64,000 bases of DNA, from NCBI RefSeq assembly GCF_042477335.2, contig NC_091257.1:49260501-49324500 (forward strand), in the 5' to 3' direction. The notes beneath the pieces are model-generated. The model saw nothing but the letters and a program-made list of their open reading frames with translations, did no database searches and had not been told where the DNA came from. The stretch is from Ovis canadensis. Its lineage: Eukaryota; Chordata; Mammalia; Artiodactyla; Bovidae. Of this stretch, positions 11,838 to 23,099 are shown in pieces. Numbering within the stretch: position 1 is the first letter of the stretch; every line of letters starts with the position of its first letter. The position numbers were made by a program, and so were the translations under genes.

Positions 11838-12140
11838 TTTTTTTTAATCGGGATATAATTGCTTTACAATGTTATGTTAGTTCCTAGTGTACAATGAAGT
11901 GAATCAGCTACATGTATACATATGTCCCCTCCCTCTTGGACCTTCCTCTCACCCCACCCAGTATTTTTTTTAAATTGAAACTATAGTTGATTTACAGTAT
12001 TGTGTTAGTTTCAGGCACACAGCAAAGTGATTCAGTTATACATATGGATTTTTCATTACAGATTATTACAAGATATTGAATACAATTCTCTGTGCCATAC
12101 AGTAAATCCTTATTGTTTACCTATTTTATATAGAGTGGCA
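11838..12140 (-). mobile_element. Two L1 3'-end fragments in series
   Basis: Two successive stretches (about 11838-11960 and 11966-12140) each read, on the plus strand, as the reverse complement of the ruminant L1 3' UTR: TTGCTTTACAATGTTATG, then TAGTTGATTTACAGTATTGT followed by CAAAGTGATTCAGTTATAC and ACAGTAAATCCTTATTGTTT. The first copy is more diverged. Confidence 0.8.
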
Positions 12141-13289
12141 TTCCAACTTCTTAAGAATCGAATGCCCAGAGAGAGCCTTAAAGTAGCCTGGGCTGACACC
12201 AGGGTCTGCCCCTCCTTGCAAGAACTTAAGCTGGTCCTTGCTGGGTCTGGCCTCAGGCTAGGAAATTAAAGACAGGAGGGACTCTGAAGCCTGGTCGGGT
12301 CTCAGCACCTTGGAATACTCCACAGTGTCTCTTCTTCCCACGTTTGCTCTTGGATGTGGCTGGGCGCTCGGGGGTGGGGGTGTGGGGGCAGAGTCTGCAG
12401 CTGGCCTCAGCCCACCTGTTCCCCTCTGCCTGCTTCCCGGATGCCCGGGTGGTGGGAGGGGAGGGACCCACCAGCAGCCGCACAGCTGTGATTCATTCTG
12501 TACAAGCCTGGGGCTGCAGGCCTGGCCCAGCCCAAAGTGGAAACTCGCTCTCCATCAGATGGGGTCCAACTCCCTCTGCCCCACACCTTCTTCACACGAA
12601 ATGTTCTCCCACATTTTTGTTTGGAACGTAACTTGACGCGAGCCTGGCCAAGCTGAGGCAGGGAGCTAACGGAAGTTTAGCATCGGCCCATGGGGAAGCA
12701 GGAACAAAAATTAAGAGTAAGAGACTCGATCCTTTTACCCGTTCCAGCCCCGATTCCACAGCCTCCAGCTGGAACGGCTGCAACAGCTGGGACTTATCAG
12801 TGGCCCCCACATTAACCCATTGGTTCCAGGAGCTGGGATTTCCTGGACCCAAAGCACTAATTTTTGCAAGTTTTTTTTTTTTTTTTTTTTAAACCTTTCC
12901 TCTGTGTCTTTCAAGGAAGTGGGGAGCGTGTGTGGGCGAGGAGGCCAATTTAGGCAGCAAATTGTTTCAAGCGAACCCAGCAGCTCGGACAAAGGAAAAG
13001 GAGCTCAAACAGCCCTTGTTTATTGTTCCTGGAAGGCCTGCTGGGGTCCCTGTATTCCAGCCCCACACACCTTTTTGTCTTTGGGTTTTGGAAAACAAAA
13101 CCCTGACCCTCATCACTGGCTCCTGAACTAATGAAATAACACAAACGTGGGAATCTAGGACTGGAGAGGTGACACTCCCCTGCCTCATGGGGGCACCTTC
13201 AGGTCCCCAGTAAGCTAAGTGCCCTCCTTCAACTGGACGCAGGGAGGCGGTGGGTGGGGCAGGGGCCAGAAAACAAGTCAACTTCTAAC

Positions 13290-13586
13290 TTCCCCTTCAC
13301 CACGGGCGGCATGTTTCTCACGTCCGTCTTCATTGGCTCACCCACCGGAGCCAACTGATAGCCAGACTACGCAACGACAGTCAGGTCCAGCAGCTGAGGC
13401 AAGGCGGAGCTCCACGCAGACCCACTGTTTCCATCCAGCCAATCAGCGCCAGCATCCATTGGTCACGTGGTCATCGTGCACATGCGCACACGAGAGAACG
13501 CCTCATTCAGGTCCTGGCGTGGTGGAGGAGCCGGGCCGTAGTTTCTTGCTGTGTGTTGAAACTCTTCTCCAGTTGTACTCTCGCAG
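13290..13586 (+). promoter_or_regulatory. CpG-rich promoter-like block with possible first exon
   Basis: About 300 bp with many CpGs in CpG-poor surroundings. It contains an inverted CCAAT box at 13332-13336, CCAATCAG at 13439-13446, another inverted CCAAT at 13458-13462, the E-box CACGTG at 13464-13469, and an NRF1-like core TGCGCA at 13483-13488. There is no TATA box. About 100 bp further on, CTCGCAG|GTAATT (cut after 13586) would be a good 5' splice site for a first exon on the plus strand. Motif spacing is typical of TATA-less housekeeping or testis promoters. Whether it is transcribed, and in which direction, is inference. No downstream coding exon was found. Confidence 0.45.
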
Positions 13587-13599
13587 GTAATTTCCCTGC

Positions 13600-16500
13600 G
13601 AATAGCCCCACCAGGTTCGTATGTGTCGGGTTCGTGGTGAAGTGACAGAGATGTCAGTAACCTTGGTATTTTCCAGTGGGTTGCCAGTGTTTGGCACCCA
13701 GAGGCCTAGAGGCTGCACAAATCGGAAACACAATTCTCCCCTCTTCGCCCCTCTTCTCGCCAGCCCACTTCTCCCTGGGGGACTCCTGCCTCAGCTCGGG
13801 AGCTCAGAGACCTGTTCAATAGCACCTCGGCTGTGGGACTGGCCGCAAGACCCTGCAAGCCTCCCTCAAGAGCCCCAGGGGAGGAGGGTGAGGTGCCTAG
13901 GGTTTGAGAGGAAACAGCTGAGGCCACGGTAAGGTACTGGCTTATGGACTTGGGGACAGGAATATTTTCTCACAAGCGTGGGGCCTTTTCTAAACTGGTA
14001 TTTGGAATCTTGAGGGATCAGCACCAACGTTCTGAGGGAAGGCACTCCTCGGGAGACTAAGCTGAAGAGAAAGCAGGGAAAGAAACCCCATCTTCTGGCT
14101 GCAGGCTGGGGGCAAGGAAACAGGGAGGCCAGCAGTGTCTGCACGCCCAGCAGGGAGAAGAGAGGACGGTGGCCAGGCATTGCCAGTGGGCCCACAACGG
14201 AGGCTTCCAGAATATTACAGGTTCTGTGACAGTCGGGCCTCAGGACAGGGCTTGGTGCCATCCTCCTCCTGGCAATGGTACCGTTTGTCCGAGTTGCACA
14301 GTCTTATATCCTGTGAAGGGCAAGTTCCCCAGGAACCGTGCGCTCTCAAAGGTTTATAGACTGGTTTCCTGCACAACAGGAGCCCCCTGGGTTCTGAGGA
14401 GCAGGAGGAAAAGAAAGGAGGAGGAGGATTTTTGCAATTATGTCCTGGGAACCACAGAGAGCAAATGGCAAAATGGTCTTTAAAGGAGTAAATATGATAA
14501 AGACATGAGGATAACTAATACGCTTTCCCGTAGACCTGGCTTACATTTGCTTATAAACACCCCAAGAGACAGCCCAGATTTATTTAAATAGCCCGGATGA
14601 TATATAAGGCAGTGGAGAGAAGCAGGTGGGAAATTGCATTCAGGCCGGCTTGGAAACAGATGAAAGAAACAGGCTCACGTCTGCAGGGAGGGGATGGGTC
14701 CCTGGGGAGGCCTGGAGATGGAGCCTGGGGGAGCGCCGACAGCACCCAAATGCCAACAAGAGAGATGGTGCCCACGTCATGAGGCCCAGATGGCTGCAGG
14801 GTAAGCCTGCAGGGCTCCTCCCAGAGCAGCTCTGACGGGTGACGGAGGGGAGAGGTAGAGAATATTGAATTTCAGATCAAACTTCTGCCTGAGCTCTGAT
14901 TCCTTATGGGCCTCTGCTTATTTCTATGACAGATAGATAAGTGATTATTATCTGCATGTTACTTAGGGTGAAAAGGGCCTGGCCTGTGGTGACTGGGTGC
15001 CATCCTGCAGGGGTGGGAGCTTGACCAAGGTAGCTAATTTGTGCTCTACAGTAGTGGAGGCTCCAGGGCCACCTGGCAAAACCAGACCTGGGCATGTTGT
15101 GACTACAGGTCGCCAGACATCACCCTCTGCTGCTGAGGAGGGTGCAGACCCCCAGACCCTCTGGAAGGAGGGGACACAAAGCCGGGTGTGCCAGGCCCCC
15201 TTCCTCACAGGTGTCCTGTGTCCAGGGCTGCTGGTGGCTGTTTTCTGTCCAGGCAGGGCTCCTGCTGGGTTGGGCCGCTTTACTGTTTGGTGAGCGGATG
15301 GGCAGGCATCTTGCTCAGTGGAGTCTTATCACATCACTTCTTGTCCTGCTGTTCCTCTGGGTGCCGGCTCCAGACCCAAGGGTAAGCTGCAGGCTGCTCT
15401 CCAGGGCTGGATAGTACAGGCGCTGTGCTGTGGTCATGTTGCATTTTCTCGAACTGTCACGTCTCAGAGGCTCTCAGCCATTGAGAGACTGCTCCCTGGA
15501 GTGGGAGGTCTCAGCCTTGCCTCCACAGTCCCCCTGCAGTGGCCAAGTGGCTCTAGCTCCCTCACTGCAGCAGGCCATCACCGAGCCTGGGTGAAGTCGG
15601 AGGGGGGGAGGCCTACCAGCTGCCTGGCCACCGCGCCTGGACCCCTTCCCCTGCCCCCCTTCCTCAGTACATGATTCCAGCTTCAGGATGACCAGCGGGC
15701 AACCCAATACAATGACGAGACCCAAGCAGGGGCTCCCAAAGGCCGACTTGGGCTTCGTGGGCCTTGGCACGGCTGGACTGCCTGGCCCCGCGCCCTCCCA
15801 GCCTGTAGTTTCCTTCCTCTGGTTTTGTCCTCTCTGTTCACTGCCAGACACTCTCCATTGTCTGTGACTTCATCGTGGACACAAGCCTCTGTCAGTTGGC
15901 AAGTGGGGACGGAGCCAAATAGTTTTCTGATCAGCCTCATCCCTGGCGTGCTCTAGGCAACTCTGTACTCTCCCCACTGCTTTCTTTGCTGCAGCCCTGG
16001 TTCCCGGCAGCCTGGGGCCCCCTCTGCTGGCAGCTGGGCTCCACGGCACCTCCTGAGAGGCCTCTGGAGGGGTGGCTGGTGGGGCTTATACCAGGGAAGC
16101 CAGTTCAGGGCTAACAGGCATCTGTCTTGGCTCCTGCAATAACCAGTGATGGGAAAGGAGGACAGAATTGGTCCAGCTAGTCATGCTTAACTGGGGACAT
16201 CTGCTTCCTTGAGCTGAGCCAGCAGCCGTGTGTGTGTGTGTAAGTTTAGATCATTGTCACTGAGGTGGGGCCATCTGCCCATAACACAGGGCACAGCTTC
16301 CCATGATGCTCCAGTGGGCTTGATCATTCTAGGTCAGTTTTCTTTTTCGCCCTGAGATCCAGTGTGGGACCTGGAGCCCCGCTCCTAGCAGCCATACAGC
16401 TTTCTGAGTAAATGTGAGAGTGATTCTCTGAATGAGTCAGGGAACCCTGTGTCACTCTGAGGGAGAAAGCCCTGCTCTACCGAGATACTGCGAAGTAAAA

Positions 16501-18095
16501 AGGGCTGTGATCTTAGAGCGCACGGGCCCGGTCACCAATTTCTCTCTAAAGTCGTTCAGCCTGGGACCTCCCAGCAGGCTGCCTGTCTCCACAGCCTGAC
16601 CTCTGTTAATAGCCCATCGGCATCTGCAGGCTAGACATTTCTAGCATCTTCCTGAACACCCGTCTGGTTGAAGTTCTCTCTGGTGGACAGCAGTGGAGGC
16701 AGGCCATGCAGAATAAAAATAGACTGATGACCCACACAGGGTTTTTTTTTTTTTTTTTTCGGTTGCCTCTTGGGCCGGATTTCCTGAGGAGTAGGAGTGT
16801 GAGAGGCGTGAGCATTTGTCACTTGGCACAGGAAATCCTGACTCCCCAGATGGCGAGGAAAGCAGACACCTCTGTGAGCCCCCGCCACCCCCCAACCCGA
16901 GACAGAGAGAGGCCTGTCATAAGCCCCTGGCTTGCTGTCTGTGGGGGGCTGGGGACAGGTGACTGGCTGGTGTCACCTCTGGGCAGAGCGAGGCTCCGGG
17001 TTGCTGACCGCCTGCAGGAGCCCGACCCACCTCTGTACCCAGGTTTGTGTACGTAGCTCCTTTCTCTCACTACCCAGCTTGTCTGTGGTAAGCAGTGACA
17101 GGTCAGTTGTCAGGACGAGGCCGTTGCTGGGGAAGGCCCTCCTGTACGTCATGGGGGCCCGTTGTTCCAGGTCCATGTCCTCACTCTGGCTGAGCCTGCA
17201 GGCCCCTCCAGCCCCAACCCACAGGGACCTGCCCTGCCTGGCTCCTGGGCCTGACTTCTTCCCAGGTCCAATCTCCTCTGTGGGCTCCCTGAGGCCTGTG
17301 TGGTGTCCCCTCCCTCTGTAGCCCCTCTGTCACCTGTGTGGTCTCCCTCTAGGCCTTTGCTCTGGTTATCTCAATGGCCATTCCTCACGGGGCCTTCCCT
17401 CTGTTCCAGTTACCTTGAAGACTGTATCCGTCTGTCCCCATGTGATTGGAACCTCGTCTCAACTCCGTTTTAATGAACCCCTGTGCCTCTAAGACTAGAC
17501 TCGGGCCCTGGCTCTGTTCTCATCAGCCTTCAACGTTATTCTGCTTCAGGGAGTCTCAACTTTGGGGTAATGTCCCCTCCGGAGTACATTTGACAGCATC
17601 AAAGATTTCTTGGTTGTCACACCAGGAGAGTACTTCTGGACTCTGCTGGATGGAGGCCAGGGCCCCTACTGAACACCCGCCCCCCCCCCTCCCGGGGAAC
17701 AGGGCAGCCCCCCCTCCTCCAGCAGGGGAGCGTCCACCCTGAACAGTGATGACCACTGAGAACCCAGCCTGCGTCTCCTCACCCATGAAAGAGGAGGGTT
17801 GTGAAAAATCACCTGGGATGACCCAAGTGGAAGCAGATGGAAGGTCAGTACCCTTCACATCCTGCTGTGTCTGCTCCCCTGCAGTTGTTCATTCTGTGAA
17901 GGGGGGACAGTGCGCAGTAACTGCCAGCATCCACATGTGCTTGTGTGGGTTACCCCCCTGGATCCTCATGGAAGCCCACTTGCATGGGGCTAGCATGACC
18001 CTACTTTCCAGCAGAAGATGTGGCTATTGGAGCTGCTAGGAGTGAACCAGCCTGAGGGTGCACTGGAGCTGGATCTCCCAGCCCCCACTTAAATC
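13600..18095. other. Intergenic, GC-rich, mostly unique DNA
   Basis: No coding exon recognised. It contains poly-T at 16741-16760, a short TG repeat at about 16230 and a C-run at about 17681-17691. The stretch 17550-17720 resembles a hAT-Charlie-type DNA transposon remnant, not firmly assigned. Overlapping ORFs of 60-131 codons on both strands have no recognisable domain. Confidence 0.45.
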
Positions 18096-18099
18096 CCCA

Positions 18100-18295
18100 G
18101 GCTTCCCTGGTGGCTCAGTGGTAAAGAACCTGCCTGCCAGTGCAGGAGACAACAGTTTGATCCTTGGGTCAGAAAGATCCTCTGGAGGAGGAAATGGCAG
18201 CCCACTCCATACTCTTGCCTGGGAAATCCCATGGACAGAGGAGCCTGGTGGAGTACAGCCCTGGGTCACAAAGAGAGACGATGCAGTGACGAAAC
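18100..18295 (+). mobile_element. Bov-tA SINE
   Basis: Starts GGCTTCCCTGGTGGCTCAGT and includes TGCCTGCCAGTGCAGGAGAC and GGAAATGGCAGCCCACTCC. The tail is diverged (GAGAGACGATGCAGTGACG) and ends in an A/C-rich stretch. Confidence 0.92.
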
Positions 18296-18299
18296 AACA

Positions 18300-20325
18300 A
18301 ACTCAACTCTCTGGTCAAATCGCCTTGAGACAGCGTTTGTAAAAGCATTCAAAAATGGCCAGACCCTCTGCAAACATGATTCTAGCTCTTTGTCTGCAAC
18401 CCCATCTGCACCCCTGCCTCCCACAGGCTCACCTCAGAGACTCAGTCAGCCCCCAAAGGTGAATCTGATGTGCATGACACTGGTGAGTCAGGAGAGACTG
18501 TTGTGCGAAAACTTTGAAGCTGCTAGACGCTGGGAAGAGTCTCGGGGGCTCCAGGGAGCCTGCAACCTAGTGAGTAGTGGCCACTCAGCCAGTGCCTGGC
18601 CCAGTTGCCATCTGCGAGGACATTGAGCCCCTGTCACTGGACTGGTACACATATGCCGCTGGCCCAGGGCACTGGTGACCAGGGTCTGGGGCAGTTTGCC
18701 TTATGGCAGCAGCATGATGGACACAGCATGACTCTGTTCTTAGTCACCAGGGGGAAGTGGCCAGGCTCCCTTGGGGACACAAGTCTAGGAGCATGGCAGG
18801 CCCAGCCTCACACCATCTACCGAACCACAGTCAACTGCTGTCATCTTATATTTAAAGGGCAAAAAAATAAAGAGCAGATCCAGTCAGTGTGGCTCACCTG
18901 TTGTGCCCTGGCCAACTTTGGAGGAACAAATTTACTTGTTGTCATTATCATCATTTCTTCTTTGTTTTTCCATTTGGGAAGTAAGAGATTAAATCTGGCA
19001 GTGAAGATCTCTTTCCCAAGTTCTCCCCTAAAAGTAATCCTGAGATTAAGAATGGTTACTCCTGTTTCTGGCATTAATACCCATAAGACTCAAGACATTG
19101 ACAAAATTCTCTGAGTAGTACACAAAAAGTAACATAATCATTCTAGTAAGAAAAAAAAAATCAGCCTAATAAGAAGATAACATATTGCCGTAAATAAAAC
19201 AGGTCCCATCACCTCTTCTGCCCAGGAATGATGACCAATTTATCAAGTGTATGCTGAGTAATGATCTTCCATGAGGGCAGCAGCTCTTATGATAAAGTGT
19301 TACTGCTCCAGCTGCATTATTATAAACAACATCCAATTTATGGTGTTAGAGAGCAGATGCATGTCTCTGTAATGTGTCACCGTCATCTGGAACAAGCCAT
19401 AAAATCTAGGTTGTCATGTATTTTCTGGCTGCACACTTCAAACAATTAATATTCCTATAAAACAGTCTTGATCACAAGCCCAATTTAGAAATTAGTTGTT
19501 CAATACAATGATTAAATTCCTGAGCTGGAACTTGCTGTGGCCAAAGGTGAGTCGCCAAACGTGACAAATCTTGTACCACTTCCCAGACGGAAGGAGCTGT
19601 TGGAGACACTGGGGATTTTTGGTGAATTTTAAATGAGGCACCTTCACCTTCAGAGGATGCCACAGTCCTGCCTGCCTTTCAGAGGAAGATGAGTCACCGG
19701 TGTCTTCCTGTATCCAGCAAGTCAGTCTATGGAGGCGGCAGAAGCACGCCCAGAAGGGCGCTTCACCTTGGTGCATGGCAGAGTCTACCCTGCTCTGCCC
19801 AGAAGGCCTGAAATGGGTACCTGCTTCTCCAGCTTGGGGAAGCCAGGCAGAGCTGCAAGAGTGGGGGACCCAGAATGAGTGCTGGGAGATGTAAAGCTTG
19901 GATGATGTCCCTCGAGAATCTACGCCACCAACAACCGGGTGGACAGAGTGACAAGCCATGGAAACATTGTCACTAGAACAGATTATTTTAAACAGGTGGG
20001 CAGGGCCAAGCCCAAAGTTTTCATCCATACTTTGTCAGAAAAATAGCATCATTTAATCATGTAGTTTGCAAAACCTGTTTCAGCATTCAGTTCACATTTA
20101 GGCATGTCTCATGTTTCCTTGGTCATTTCAGAAGTGCTGTCTTTTGTGTATCTGTAGGTTCCCCAGGATGGAGATGAATTCCAGAGATGAATTTTGCTGT
20201 ATTCAACACAGCACATTGCATTTAAAATGGAAGAGCCAAGAAGAAACCACCAGTCACTGGTCTGGGGAACATAGACGGCCAGCCATACATGGTACTTGGG
20301 AAGGTACACAGTAAACTTGGGAAAG
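18300..20325. other. Intergenic, no gene seen
   Basis: Unique-looking DNA. The AT-balanced stretch at about 19260-19460 contains no repeat I recognise. The 178-codon minus-strand ORF at 19492-20028 shows no domain. Confidence 0.4.
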
Positions 20326-20329
20326 AAAG

Positions 20330-20800
20330 TTTGGCCATAAGTATCCAAACCTGTGTGCTCTGACCCAGCCGTTTTACTTCTAGGAACTTATACTCAGGAA
20401 GAGAGTCAGTGGAGGGTTACTTAACAGATCATCCCTTGTGTGCCCAAATGTCCAGTGTAAGGAGATTGGCTAAGTGAGTTTTCGGGCATCCAGGTGATAT
20501 ACAGCCATGGAAACTGTGTTATGAAATGTGGTTGATCTGATGTTCAGTGCAGAGAGTCACCAAAAAAAGCAGATCTCATATGACCTCAGTTTCATATAAA
20601 AAAGGGTACGTTACTTAGCTTGGGGGAGAAGAATTGCCAAAATATTAACAGCGATTATCTCTGTAGGTGGGAGTGAATGGGCGTCCAAGTTTTCTTCTCT
20701 GTGTGCTTCTGAATATTCTATGTTTGTTACATTTATGTTATGCATTATATATACGTCATGCATTATATTTGTTATCAGAGAAAAAGAATTCCTGTGACTG
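20330..20800 (+). mobile_element. Old mammalian L1 (L1M-type) 3' region
   Basis: TCTGACCCAGCCGTTTTACT and TCTAGGAACTTATACTCAGG, followed by TATACAGCCATGGAAACTG, AAAAAGCAGATCTCATATGA, and CAGCGATTATCTCTGTAGGT, follow the order of the 3' part of old L1M elements in sense orientation. Confidence 0.65.
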
Positions 20801-21137
20801 TTGAAGCACATTCTCCAGTTAGCAGAATTCTTATGAATACTGTGAGAATTGGTATGGTATACTATATTCTATTGTATTATTCAATACAGATTATTATACA
20901 ATAAAATTCTGTTTGTTAGCAGGGGGTGTCAGGGGGCTTCTTGGCAGTTCTGCTTATAATCAGATGATCTTGAAGAGAAGTGGAAAAGGAAGAACCAGGG
21001 CCAGTTGAACACAGGGAATTTTCTAAAGAATATCGTGTATGATGACCTCACCTTGGAAAGAAGATGTAAGCTGTGTACTGGGTACATTTCAGGTTGAAAT
21101 TCACCATAAATTGGAAAGAAGATGGTCACCTTAGCCC

Positions 21138-21543
21138 ATTCAGTTCAGTCACTCACTGTGCCAGACTCTGTGACCCCATGGACTGCAGCATGCCTTTCAT
21201 ACTGTTTGGGGTTCTCAAGGCAAGAATACTGAAGTGGTTTGCCATTCCCTGTCACTGTCACTACGTCTATTTCCCATGAAGTGATGGGACCAGATGCCAT
21301 GATCTTAGTTTTCTGAATGTTGAATTTTAAGCTAACTTTTTCACTCTCCTCTTTCACTTTCATCAAGAGGCTCCTTAGTTCTTTTTCTGCCATAAGGGTG
21401 GTGCCATCTGCATATCTCAGGTTATTGATATTTCACCTGGCAATCTTGATTCCAGCTTGTGCTCCAGTGGACCATGTTTTATTAGAACTCTCCACCATGA
21501 CCTGTCTGTTTTGGGAGGCCCTATACAGCATGGCTCATAGTTT
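21138..21543 (-). mobile_element. Mosaic BovB LINE
   Basis: On the minus strand, from the right: a BovB 5'-region piece (AATGAAACTATGAGCCATGC to GGTCCACTGGAG), then a piece of the BovB ORF (GCTGGAATCAAGATTGCC through ATGGCATCTGGTCCCATCAC), then a second 5'-region piece (GGGAATGGCAAACCACTTCA to GAGAACCCC), and finally the BovB 3' tail (GTGAGTGACTGAACTGAATG). The ORF piece thus interrupts what is normally continuous 5' sequence. The upstream end abuts a U2 snRNA fragment in the same orientation. Confidence 0.75.
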
Positions 21544-21548
21544 CATTG

Positions 21549-21594
21549 AGAACAGATACCACACTTGATCTTAGCTAAAAGGCTGAGAAGCAGT
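21549..21594 (-). pseudogene. U2 snRNA 5' fragment (retropseudogene)
   Basis: The minus strand reads CTTCTCAGCCTTTTAGCTAA, then GATCAAGTGTGGTATCTGTT, which matches nucleotides of about 1-47 of spliceosomal U2 snRNA with a few substitutions. U2's natural 5' end coincides with the outer end of the fragment, while its inner end runs directly into BovB 5' sequence. It lacks the rest of U2 (Sm site, 3' stem-loops) and any snRNA promoter elements, so it is not functional. Confidence 0.85.
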
Positions 21595-21791
21595 AGTATA
21601 GCTAAACCCATGACGTAGCTTAGATTCCTGGTGACATTAAGTTGCCCATTCATGTAAAATGGAGCAGTGAAGTCAAGATCTGTTATGCTCCCTCTGCTCA
21701 GGGGGGTCTGGTGCCCACAGAACCAATAAGAGAGGAGCCTGGGCTGGAGAGCTGGAGTTGGTGAGGTCCACTCATTTACCATCTTGGTGCC

Positions 21792-22150
21792 ATGAGACCC
21801 AGCCCTAAACCTTTAGGTTTCCTCAAATTTTCCCCAAATGGAAGCCATGACTGGGAGAGTGGGGATGATCAGCCTTGTCTAGGACCAGCCAGACCACTAC
21901 CCGCTTTGTCCTTCACAGTCCGTGTGCACGTGTGCTGGCCAGAGTTCACCTACGTGTGCCAGCCATTGTCCAGGCTGTGAGCTCCTGCTTTGTTGAGGCA
22001 CAAGGACTGGTCAGCCCAGCATAAGGCAGCTGTAGGTGCTCTGCTTTGTTCTCTGTGTCTTAATAAACAGCCACTTCCTCTTCTCATGGTATTGGGGGCT
22101 CAGCTCCTTAGAATTGTGGGCTGGGAGGCTTATTTAAGGGGATGTATAAC
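21792..22150 (+). mobile_element. Possible old LTR remnant
   Basis: The plus strand contains GTTCTCTGTGTCTTAATAAA, a polyadenylation-type motif in a context seen in ERV1-class LTRs, preceded by GC-rich U3-like sequence. No terminal repeats or duplication were found and the assignment is tentative. Confidence 0.25.
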
Positions 22151-22649
22151 TGTCTTAATGCCCTCCTGCACTCAAGATTCTCTTTTATATTTCTGAACAG
22201 TGGTGCTGTTGGCAGTGAAACAAGAAAAAATGTCACATGGGTTTGACCCAATGCTGAACTTGAATTTCTTTTAGTTTTCCCTAGGAATTCCTCCAAAGCA
22301 ATAACCATGGAGCCCTTTCTGAGTCTGATCACCAGCAACACCCTTACCACTTTTCAGAGCCACTGCATAAGCCATTCTGAAATCAGGTTTACTCCCCAAG
22401 GGGAATTGGGGTGATGCTCAAAGCCTTTGGCCCTGACTGCCCTCCCCACCCGCGCCCTCTCCTCTGGAGAGTGGCTTTGCATAACTGCACGTTTGTGTGA
22501 TGACTTGCCTGTTCGTCATTCTGGCATTCCAACACCCCATCCCTCTGGTAATTGCGTATCTCTGTAGACATGTAGAACTTGTGGCCTTGGCCTATTTTTG
22601 GGAGACCGTAGATCTTGGAATATCAAAAGGTGAGTCAGGCTCTATATCT

Positions 22650-23098
22650 CAACTCACTCATTCATTCAGTTGATATTTGTTAAGAACCTCCTTCTGTCTG
22701 TTGGGCAGTGTGAAAAGGGGCTGGGATACAGTGGTGATCAGAAGTCAATCCAGGAGTCAGATGACTGATTGGAAGTTGTAAACTGAGATGCATATTGTGA
22801 GGAAGGAAAAGAATAAGACTGAAGGGGGGGGGGGTCTATTATAAATGTCACACTTTGTCTGAGCAGCCAGGGAATGTTTTCAGTGAAAGGATCATTGAAC
22901 AGAGACCCGGAGGCCATGCATGGGATGGCTGGATGAAAGGCCAGTTGTGCTGGACTTTGATCCTTCTGGATGTGGGGAGCAGGATATGCAAAGGCCTGTG
23001 TTAGAGCCACCAGACCTGGTAGGGGATGCAGAAGCCAAGGTGGGCAGAGCACAGAGAACAAGGGCATCTGCCTAGGGTCCAGGGAGGCTTATCAGATA
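22650..23098. other. Old interspersed-repeat-like DNA split by L1
   Basis: This stretch (TCATTCATTCAGTTGATATT, then CAGGATATGCAAAGGCCTGT) and the DNA at about 24535-25100 (GAAAAGATCATTGTAGG, AAGAGATAAAGGCAGCC) look like two halves of one old mammalian repeat interrupted by the L1 at 23100-24523. I cannot name the family. Confidence 0.3.
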
Positions 23099-23099
23099 A

